From positions 1 to 39,110 of the forward strand of contig CAIMXQ010000039.1 of NCBI GenBank assembly GCA_903845465.1: a DNA stretch of 39,110 nucleotides. The letters are read 5' to 3'. This stretch comes from an uncultured Actinomycetes bacterium (GTDB taxonomy: Bacteria > Actinomycetota > Actinomycetes > Nanopelagicales > Nanopelagicaceae). Positions 32,677 to 39,110 of this stretch are shown piece by piece; the stretch's first letter is position 1, and each line of letters begins with the position of its first letter. A program made the position numbers and the translations under genes. Under the pieces are notes generated by a model that had not been told where the DNA came from, ran no database searches, and saw only the letters and a program-made list of their open reading frames with translations.

Positions 32677-34362
32677 ATGTCATTCTCAGTAACAATGCCC
32701 GCTCTCGGTGAGAGCGTCAGTGAAGGAACAGTTACACGTTGGCTTAAGAATGAAGGCGACATGGTCGCTGTCGATGAACCGCTCCTCGAAGTTTCTACAG
32801 ATAAGGTCGATACAGAGATTCCTTCACCCGTTGCCGGAATACTTTCAAAGATTGTTGTCGGTGTAGATCAGACCGTTGCAGTCGGTGCAGAACTTGCAGT
32901 GATTGCTACAGAGGCTGCTTCAACTCCAGCACCTGTTGTGTCCGAACCCGTAGCTCAGGTCCAGGTGGCAGAGGTTCCAGCTCAAGTTGTGACTCCGGCA
33001 GTTGTGTCCACTCCACCTCCTGCACCAGCCGCTCCAGAAGCAGCACCAACTGGTGGCGGAACAGTCATCACAATGCCTGCCCTTGGTGAATCAGTTAGCG
33101 AAGGAACTGTTACTCGCTGGCTTAAGAACGTTGGGGATTCAATTGCAGTTGATGAGGCTCTTCTTGAAGTATCCACCGATAAGGTTGATACAGAAATTCC
33201 TTCACCAGTTGCCGGAACACTTCTCGCGATCGATGTCGCAGTAGATACAACTGTTCCAGTTGGCGCTCGTCTTGGACTCATTGGAATTTCAGGCTCTGCA
33301 CCCGTTGCAGTCACGCCACCAGCTGCGCCAACTCCTGCTCCAGTGGCTGTCGCACCAGTAACACCAGTAGCTCCTCAAGTTTCTACTCCAGAGGCAATGC
33401 CTGTAGCGCAAGCTCCAGCATCACAACCGCAAGATGCGTATGTAACTCCGATTGTTCGCAAGCTTGCCAATGAACTTGGTGTCAATCTTGCGTCTGTTCG
33501 TGGAACAGGAATCGGCGGACGTATTCGTAAAGAAGATGTTGAAAGTGCTGTGTCCAAGCCAGTTACATCTGCACCAGTCGCATCTGCTCAAGTAGCAACA
33601 TCTACGCCATCAACTCCTCGACCAGCAGCTGTGGCTACTTCCCCACTTCGCGGAACCACTGTGACCATGTCCCGCCTTCGCAAAGTAATCGCAGCACGAA
33701 TGGTCGAATCCCTCCAGGTCTCTGCTCAACTCACAACCGTGATTGAAGTAGATGTCACAAAGATTGCGCGACTTCGCGATCGCTCAAAGCCAACATTTGA
33801 AGCACGTGAAGGCGTCAAACTTTCATTTCTTCCATTCTTTGCAGTTGCAGTGTGTGAAGCGCTCAAGCAACATCCGGTACTTAACTCATCTGTAGAAGGC
33901 GATCAGATTATTTATCACGGTGCAGAACACCTTGGAATCGCAGTCGACACCGAACGCGGCCTCTTGGTTCCAGTAATTCACAATGCTGGCGACCTCAATA
34001 TGGGTGGCGTTGCTCGCAAAATTGCTGATCTTGCGGCGCGCACACGCGATAACAAGGTAACTCCAGATGAGCTCGGTGGTGGAACATTTACTCTGACAAA
34101 TACAGGTTCACGTGGAGCGCTCTTCGATACTCCGATCATCAATCAGCCACAGGTAGCAATTCTTGGCCTTGGTGCAGTTGTGAAACGTCCAATGGTTGTT
34201 AAGGGTGAAGATGGTGGCGAGACAATTGCAATTCGCTCAATGGTCTATCTCGGACTTTCATATGATCATCGCGTTGTCGATGGCGCCGATGCTGCTCGTT
34301 TCTTGGTCACTCTGAAAGAGCGCCTCGAGGGTGGAGCATTCGAGTCTGATTTGGGTCTCTAG
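32677..34362 (+). CDS. sucB: 2-oxoacid dehydrogenase E2 (dihydrolipoamide acyltransferase) with two lipoyl domains
   Basis: A 561-residue E2 enzyme of the actinobacterial SucB type. Two nearly identical lipoyl domains (about 2-77 and 129-204) carry lipoylated Lys43 and Lys169 in STDKVDTE. Ala/Pro/Val-rich linkers connect them to the E3-binding domain (about 255-291, YVTPIVRKLANELGV) and the catalytic domain (about 327-561), with His531 and Asp535 in SYDHRVVDGAD. In this phylum such proteins can serve as E2 for both pyruvate and 2-oxoglutarate dehydrogenase. The ATG has AGAGGAG upstream. It is the partner of lpdA. Confidence 0.95.
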   Translation: MSFSVTMPALGESVSEGTVTRWLKNEGDMVAVDEPLLEVSTDKVDTEIPSPVAGILSKIVVGVDQTVAVGAELAVIATEAASTPAPVVSEPVAQVQVAEVPAQVVTPAVVSTPPPAPAAPEAAPTGGGTVITMPALGESVSEGTVTRWLKNVGDSIAVDEALLEVSTDKVDTEIPSPVAGTLLAIDVAVDTTVPVGARLGLIGISGSAPVAVTPPAAPTPAPVAVAPVTPVAPQVSTPEAMPVAQAPASQPQDAYVTPIVRKLANELGVNLASVRGTGIGGRIRKEDVESAVSKPVTSAPVASAQVATSTPSTPRPAAVATSPLRGTTVTMSRLRKVIAARMVESLQVSAQLTTVIEVDVTKIARLRDRSKPTFEAREGVKLSFLPFFAVAVCEALKQHPVLNSSVEGDQIIYHGAEHLGIAVDTERGLLVPVIHNAGDLNMGGVARKIADLAARTRDNKVTPDELGGGTFTLTNTGSRGALFDTPIINQPQVAILGLGAVVKRPMVVKGEDGGETIAIRSMVYLGLSYDHRVVDGADAARFLVTLKERLEGGAFESDLGL

Positions 34363-34367
34363 CTTTT

Positions 34368-35258
34368 ATGCCAGTTCCACAGAGAATTGCAATCACTGGC
34401 GCTTCAGGCCTTATCGGCACAGCACTCGTTGGTCATCTCAAGAGCGAAGGCCACACCGTTCAGCGTTTTGTTCGCCGCCCTGTCGTTGCATCCGATGAGA
34501 TTCAGTGGGATCCAAAGACTGGCTATGTTGATATCGATGCACTTCGTGGGGTCGATGCAATCATCCACTTAGCAGGCGTCGGCGTTGGAGATAAGCGCTG
34601 GAGCAAGAAATATAAAGCTGAGATTCTCAATTCCCGATTGCTCGGTACTACAGCAATCGCCAATGCAGCTAATGAAGTGAAACCTCAAGTATTTATCTCA
34701 GCTAGTGCAATAGGTTGGTATGGAGAATCGGGTAACCGTGCGGTCATCGAAACCGATCGAGTAGGAGATGATTTCCTTGCAGCGGTCTGTCGAGAATGGG
34801 AAGGTGCAGCAGACCTTGCGACGGGTACACGTGTAGTGAAGATTCGTACAGGCCTTGTTCTAGATCCAACTGGTGGAGCGCTCGGCAAGATGCTTCCGCT
34901 CTTTAGATTAGGACTCGGTGGCAAACTTGGAAATGGTAAGCAATGGTGGTCATGGATTACCTTGCACGATCAAATCCGTGCAATTACATTCTTGCTTGAA
35001 AACAATATTTCAGGGCCAGTCAACATAACGTCGCCTAACCCAGTGACAAATCAGGAATTTACATCCGCACTTGCCCGAGCAATGCATCGTCCGGCTCTAT
35101 TTCCCGCGCCAGCGATCGCGCTCAAGATTGCACTCGGTGGATTTTCAAGCGAAATTCTTGGAAGTAAGAAGGTTATGCCTCACGCCCTAACCAAAGCCGG
35201 ATTTAGTTGGGATTACCCGCACATCACGAGCGCTCTTACCGCACTAATTCCCAAGTAA
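34368..35258 (+). CDS. TIGR01777-family NAD(P)-dependent epimerase (YfcH-like)
   Basis: A 296-residue extended short-chain dehydrogenase-fold protein. The Rossmann motif GASGLIG (11-17) and the family segments RFVRRP, DAIIHLAG, KAEILNSRLLGT, SASAIGWYG and RTGLVLD are present, and a C-terminal SALxALIP-like end matches the family. The function of this family (once called SulA-like cell-division inhibitor) is not established; it occurs near lipoate and 2-oxoacid dehydrogenase genes in actinobacteria, as here, 5 nt after sucB. The last 15 nt overlap the convergent FAD oxidase gene. Confidence 0.9.
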   Translation: MPVPQRIAITGASGLIGTALVGHLKSEGHTVQRFVRRPVVASDEIQWDPKTGYVDIDALRGVDAIIHLAGVGVGDKRWSKKYKAEILNSRLLGTTAIANAANEVKPQVFISASAIGWYGESGNRAVIETDRVGDDFLAAVCREWEGAADLATGTRVVKIRTGLVLDPTGGALGKMLPLFRLGLGGKLGNGKQWWSWITLHDQIRAITFLLENNISGPVNITSPNPVTNQEFTSALARAMHRPALFPAPAIALKIALGGFSSEILGSKKVMPHALTKAGFSWDYPHITSALTALIPK

Positions 35259-36377
35259 TTCCAGAGCTGCGAGGCGTCCTGAAAGTAGCGCTCCGTTTTG
35301 CGAAGGTGCAGTTCTGTAATCCCCGGCAATAAATACTCTTTCAGAAAATTTCGCTGATTGTGCGCCTGCTGAACCAATGCCAAATATCGGTAGTGACTTT
35401 GGAATTTCATACTTTGCGATGAGCGACCATTGCGTAGTTGATCTTCCCCACATGAGAGCCAGATGTCGTCGCACTTCGGATTCAGAGGCAACATCGATTG
35501 TCGTACTCGATAGCAACATCTTTCCTTGTGGTGAATAAGTTGGAACCATATTTGAAATCGCAATTGAGTTAATCACTGGGCCACGAGCCTGCCCATCAAT
35601 TAATAGCCGTGATGACTGAGTCATATCGCTCGGTACCTCGTGATACCAGGTTGTACTACTTGCCAGTTTTGGAACGTTAGGAATATCAAGAAGTTGTGCC
35701 GCAGTCGTTAAGTCCGTGGCAACGATAACTTTAAGATCTTTCAGTTGCGAAAGAGAGTCAATACGTGAGTTCAATTCGATCGAATCAACTCGCGAGGCAA
35801 GCGCTTGTGAGAATGCATCAACGCCTCGAGATGGAAGGCCAGGTTTTCCAGTAATGAATGAGCGCACAATCTCCTTACCGCTAATTGCATCTACATTGGC
35901 GGGCGAGGTGAGGAAAACTCCTGTCAGAAATGGTTTTAATACACGGGTATAGAGCTGGCCCAGTGAGCGCATCTCATCTTCAACTGAAATTCCAGCCTTT
36001 GATTTATGAGTTAAGTAAGCTAAAAAAGTTACCTTTTCTGAGAGTTTCCCTGTCGCCGGATTGAGTGCTGAAAATGGATGTGATCGGGGATCTCCTAGCG
36101 CGTATCGCTTATCCCCCACTGCTACATCAATCGTTGGCGTCGCTGTGATGAAATCAAGTTCGCTCATAATTCCGAGCCTTCGAATCTCAGGGTACTTCGC
36201 ATTGATTAATTGAAAGCCGCGATCTAAACGGAAGCCATCGATGACATCAGTGGTAACTCTTCCACCTACTCGATCACTTGATTCATACACTTCAACTTCA
36301 ACGCCAGCTTCTTGCAAAGTAATTGCAGCGCTTAACCCTGCAAGGCCAGCTCCAATGACAGCGACCTTATCGGGCAC
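35244..36377 (-). CDS. FAD-dependent amine oxidase/phytoene-desaturase-like oxidoreductase
   Basis: A 377-residue FAD enzyme. Motifs are the Rossmann GAGLAGLSAA (9-18), Glu32 at the end of the second strand, DRVGGRV (35-41) and the C-terminal flavin motif VFIAGDY...NGALLSGRLAA. Family members include amine oxidases, protoporphyrinogen oxidases and carotenoid desaturases; this one is shorter than typical phytoene desaturases and its substrate is unknown. GTG 36377 overlaps the 3' end of the Gfo/Idh gene by 11 nt, so they form one unit with the MMPL transporter upstream. Confidence 0.85.
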   Translation of the reverse strand: MPDKVAVIGAGLAGLSAAITLQEAGVEVEVYESSDRVGGRVTTDVIDGFRLDRGFQLINAKYPEIRRLGIMSELDFITATPTIDVAVGDKRYALGDPRSHPFSALNPATGKLSEKVTFLAYLTHKSKAGISVEDEMRSLGQLYTRVLKPFLTGVFLTSPANVDAISGKEIVRSFITGKPGLPSRGVDAFSQALASRVDSIELNSRIDSLSQLKDLKVIVATDLTTAAQLLDIPNVPKLASSTTWYHEVPSDMTQSSRLLIDGQARGPVINSIAISNMVPTYSPQGKMLLSSTTIDVASESEVRRHLALMWGRSTTQWSLIAKYEIPKSLPIFGIGSAGAQSAKFSERVFIAGDYRTAPSQNGALLSGRLAALELLGN

Positions 36378-37374
36378 TTATTTCACGCGCCTCATCAATG
36401 ATTCGTGAAACTTCGAGAATTTGTTCAGTTGATATCGGCCACTGACCTTTACCTTCAAGGGCATCACGCACTGCAAGATAGAAGTGTCCATAATTTCCGG
36501 GGACAGTCTGTATCTCTTCCCTGGTATCGCCGCGTTGGATATATGCCTTAGAACTCGTTGGAACACTCCATGTTCCCCCTTCGGGAAATTCACCGGCTCG
36601 CAGAAGTGCTTCCTGCGGATCGAGATCTTCAACGATGAGTGCACCTTCAGTGCCCAGCAAGCGAATGCGTGGTCCAGGAGATCCAGCGATAGCGCTGACT
36701 GCTAAGTAAGAATCAACGCCTGAATCGTGAACGAGATTGAGTACGACATCATCTTCTGAATCTCCACGGATACTGCGCACATTTGCATAGGCAAGCTTTG
36801 CGGGCCCAAACCAATCGATGGCAGTTGATAGTAAGTGCGTTTGAAGATCGAGAAGTAGCCCTCCGCCGTTTTCAGCGCTCTCGGATTCACGCCATGATGC
36901 CAAATTCAGTTGTGGGCGGAAACGTTCAAAACGTGAATCTAAACGAAATGGTTTACCAATAAGACCGTTGGCAACAATTTTCTTAATCGTCAGCGCATCG
37001 CTATCCCATAAGCGATTGAAGAATGAGGTGACTGGGACCCCTGCCTTCTGTGCTGCGTGAATGATCAATTCACTCTCTTGAACTGATCTGCCCATCGGTT
37101 TGTCGACAACGACTGGAATTCCAGCCTTAATTGCGGCAAGTGATTGTTCTGCGTGCGCCATATTTGCAGATGCAACTACAACAAGATCGAGATCCTCTTT
37201 TAGGAAAACATCCAGATTATCTACAACTTTTGTGAGAGGAAAATCTTCTTTCGCTTGGCGAGCACGAGTTGAATTGCCGGTAAGAACTTTGGCGATTTCA
37301 AAACCACACCCTTTAAGAAGTGGTGCGTGAAATGAACGCCCAGCCAATCCATATCCAGCAATGCCAACGCGCAT
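36367..37374 (-). CDS. Gfo/Idh/MocA-family oxidoreductase
   Basis: A 335-residue NAD(P)-dependent oxidoreductase with an N-terminal Rossmann fold (GIAGYGLAG, 4-12) and the cofactor-side motif VVVDKPMG with Lys92, the equivalent of the EKP motif. The C-terminal alpha/beta domain has GGGLLLDLQTHL with the substrate-binding Asp and His. Enzymes of this family act on sugars, inositols and related polyols; the substrate here is unknown. It begins 2 nt after the MMPL gene stop and overlaps the next gene by 11 nt. Confidence 0.9.
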   Translation of the reverse strand: MRVGIAGYGLAGRSFHAPLLKGCGFEIAKVLTGNSTRARQAKEDFPLTKVVDNLDVFLKEDLDLVVVASANMAHAEQSLAAIKAGIPVVVDKPMGRSVQESELIIHAAQKAGVPVTSFFNRLWDSDALTIKKIVANGLIGKPFRLDSRFERFRPQLNLASWRESESAENGGGLLLDLQTHLLSTAIDWFGPAKLAYANVRSIRGDSEDDVVLNLVHDSGVDSYLAVSAIAGSPGPRIRLLGTEGALIVEDLDPQEALLRAGEFPEGGTWSVPTSSKAYIQRGDTREEIQTVPGNYGHFYLAVRDALEGKGQWPISTEQILEVSRIIDEAREISAR

Positions 37375-37376
37375 AT

Positions 37377-39110
37377 TTACTTATCCTGCAGCTTTGAAGG
37401 CCACCAGATTTTTGGACCAATTTCATGAACAATCGCTGGTACCAAAATCGAACGCACGATGATGGTGTCGAGCAATACACCGAAGGCCACTGCAAATCCA
37501 AGCTCTGCAAGTGGGACGAGAGGTAGGAGTCCAAGGACTGCGAATGTTGAAGCAAGGACGATTCCAGCCGAAGTAATAACAGCGCCAGTTACGGTTACGC
37601 CCTTAATGACTCCTGCTCGAGTACCAATCTTCTGAGATTCCTCACGGACACGGGTCATCAAGAAAATGTTGTAATCGATGCCGAGTGCAACCAGGAAGAT
37701 GAAAGCAAAGAGTGGGAATGAGTTATCTCCCCCAGCAAATCCGAAGATGTGGTTGAAGACCAACGCACACACTCCGAGAGTTGCGAAGTAAGAGAGAACT
37801 ACGGTTCCCAGTAGAACAACAGCGCTTAAAGCACTTCGAAGTAGTAAACCTAGAATCAAAGTGATTACTAAGAGAATAATTGGAATGATTGTGTGGTTAT
37901 CGCGACTATTTGCAGTTCGTACGTCGAAGTACGTGGCACTTGTTCCACCCACGAGCGAAGAAGGATCTGCAGCATGAGCAAGGCGACGAATCTCAGGAAT
38001 ATCTCTTCCTGCATCGACGCTATCTGGAGCCTTGTTAAGCGTGAGATCGAGAATTGCGCGGTTGTTAACAATCTTCACGGCTGGTAAAGGTTTGCCTGGT
38101 ATAGGAATTCCATCGAGTTGAGGCACGATATTTGAGACGCCAGGAGCATTCTTTAGCGCTGCTGTCACCGCATCGATCTTGTCTGCGCTAATTACAACTT
38201 GCGTCGGATCACCCTGACCTCCCGGGAAGTGCTTGAGCAACAATTTTTGACCAACAACTGATTCGGGATGTCCCGTAAATGTATCGACGGTTCCGATGCC
38301 ATCTGCTTTAAGGGTCGATGACGCTGCTGCAAAGAGTAAGAGGATGATTCCTGCAGTAACCCAAGCACGACGAGGATGGTTGCCAATTGAGCCTGCAACC
38401 TTTGACCATGGACCTGACATCACATGGTCATCGCCATCGTTGCGCGGAATACGTGGCCAAAAAATCCAACGACCAAAGACAAGAAGTAGGGCTGGCAGCA
38501 AGGTAAGAATTGTGAACATCGAAGAGACGATGCCTATTGCACCGATAGGTCCAAGCCCCGCTGTATTCGATAACTTACTGAAGAGAAGAATAAGAAGTGA
38601 GATCGAAACTGTTGAACCGGATGCAAGGATTGGTTCCCAGACTCCCTTATATGCAGCACGCATCGCATCGAAACGGTTTTCGTTGTGGTGAAGTTCTTCA
38701 CGGTAGCGAGCAATTAAGAGCAGCGCATAGTCAGTTGCTGCACCAATAACAAGGACGGAGAGAATTCCTTGCGACTGACCATCGACTTTTAGTACTCCGT
38801 TCTTTGCAAGCAGGTAGACAATTCCACCTGCAGTTGAAAGGGCAAAGAGCGCCGAAAGCAAAGGAATGATCCATAGGACTGGTGAGCGATAGACAACAAT
38901 CAAAATAATTGCGACCACTCCGAGAGTTGTTAGGAGAAGTGATGAATCGAGAGTTCCGAACGCACCGAAGAGATCGCCGAGTAAGCCAGCCGGACCGGTT
39001 ACGTAGTGGGTAACCCCATTTGCTTGAGCAAATGGCTTGATATCAGTTCTGAGTGCTTCGACGACTGCAGGAAGAACTGGCTTGTCATTTGGCAGAGTCT
39101 TACCGATTGA
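37377..39110 (-). CDS. MMPL/RND-family membrane transporter (5' end outside window)
   Basis: The last 577 codons are visible, and the reading frame stays open to the window edge. The gene therefore starts further upstream than GTG 38918, which is internal. The visible part opens in a soluble loop ending YVTGPAGLLGDLFGAFGTLDSSL, typical of MMPL proteins, and runs into a helix and VYRSPVLW. Two RND repeats are recognisable by ATDYALLLIARYREE and GIDYNIFLMTRVREES, whose Asp-Tyr pairs are proton-relay residues. About eight membrane helices are visible, with a second extracytoplasmic loop (about 38350-37950). In actinobacteria such transporters export lipids or drugs; the substrate is unknown. The Gfo/Idh and FAD oxidase genes follow. 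Confidence 0.93.
   Translation of the reverse strand, partial: SIGKTLPNDKPVLPAVVEALRTDIKPFAQANGVTHYVTGPAGLLGDLFGAFGTLDSSLLLTTLGVVAIILIVVYRSPVLWIIPLLSALFALSTAGGIVYLLAKNGVLKVDGQSQGILSVLVIGAATDYALLLIARYREELHHNENRFDAMRAAYKGVWEPILASGSTVSISLLILLFSKLSNTAGLGPIGAIGIVSSMFTILTLLPALLLVFGRWIFWPRIPRNDGDDHVMSGPWSKVAGSIGNHPRRAWVTAGIILLLFAAASSTLKADGIGTVDTFTGHPESVVGQKLLLKHFPGGQGDPTQVVISADKIDAVTAALKNAPGVSNIVPQLDGIPIPGKPLPAVKIVNNRAILDLTLNKAPDSVDAGRDIPEIRRLAHAADPSSLVGGTSATYFDVRTANSRDNHTIIPIILLVITLILGLLLRSALSAVVLLGTVVLSYFATLGVCALVFNHIFGFAGGDNSFPLFAFIFLVALGIDYNIFLMTRVREESQKIGTRAGVIKGVTVTGAVITSAGIVLASTFAVLGLLPLVPLAELGFAVAFGVLLDTIIVRSILVPAIVHEIGPKIWWPSKLQDK

Noticed and set aside
37377..38918. MMPL gene as a complete 513-residue protein starting at 38918
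   Set aside because: The frame remains open to the window edge, and the upstream translation contains the typical MMPL loop segment YVTGPAG, so 38918 is internal.
1..39110. Search by eye for tRNA or rRNA genes, CRISPR arrays, insertion sequences, phage or toxin-antitoxin genes
   Set aside because: None was recognised; the gaps between genes are too short to hold most of these.

Overview
The window reads as a compact, gene-dense actinobacterial chromosome segment of moderate GC. Forty protein genes cover almost all of it. The actinobacterial marks are the ctaE-qcrCAB and ctaCDF genes of a cytochrome bc1-aa3 supercomplex (diheme QcrC, PDWY-type QcrB, small CtaF), a DUF3043 membrane protein, a mycobacterial-type adenosine kinase, and the neighbourhood ctaC / adoK / erpA / nadA. 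Modest GC, tiny gaps, overlapping convergent gene ends and little regulatory DNA suggest a streamlined lineage such as freshwater Nanopelagicales (acI). That placement is an inference, not proven by the sequence.

Layout. (1) Positions 1-5504, minus strand: an apparent transcription unit with an MpaB/DUF2236 protein, a HIT protein, and then a hydroxyproline-catabolism set (three-subunit D-hydroxyproline dehydrogenase, DapA-like deaminase, proline racemase-family epimerase cut by the window edge). (2) 5547-8518: an alpha/beta hydrolase, a short DEDDh exonuclease, trpD and a degenerate receiver-domain protein. (3) 8671-12703, plus: ctaE-qcrC-qcrA-qcrB. (4) 12714-16470, minus: methylmalonate-semialdehyde dehydrogenase, a class III omega-aminotransferase and an EamA transporter, lying between the two halves of the respiratory cluster. 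(5) 16494-19329, minus: ctaC-ctaD-ctaF. (6) 19389-24572: a cysteine-desulfurase-like protein without the PLP lysine, adoK, erpA, nadA, DUF3043 and an aldo/keto reductase. (7) 24645-28559, plus: a cobalamin riboswitch followed by a secreted protein and a complete ECF transporter (T, fused A-A, S), most simply a vitamin B12 or corrinoid uptake operon. (8) 28522-35258: gcvT, pepA, then lpdA-sucB and a TIGR01777 epimerase. (9) 35244-39110, minus: an MMPL-family transporter (5' end outside the window), a Gfo/Idh/MocA oxidoreductase and an FAD amine oxidase.

Two patterns cut across the window. First, thirteen genes that begin transcription units have a TANNNT -10-like hexamer ending exactly 6 or 7 nt before the start codon and no ribosome binding site, which implies widespread leaderless transcription. 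This also settles several ambiguous starts. Second, convergent neighbours overlap at their 3' ends in five places, leaving no room for ordinary terminators. I saw no rRNA, tRNA, CRISPR array, insertion sequence or prophage gene. No gene-free stretch exceeds 300 bases; the longest (24573-24867) holds a divergent promoter and the riboswitch leader.
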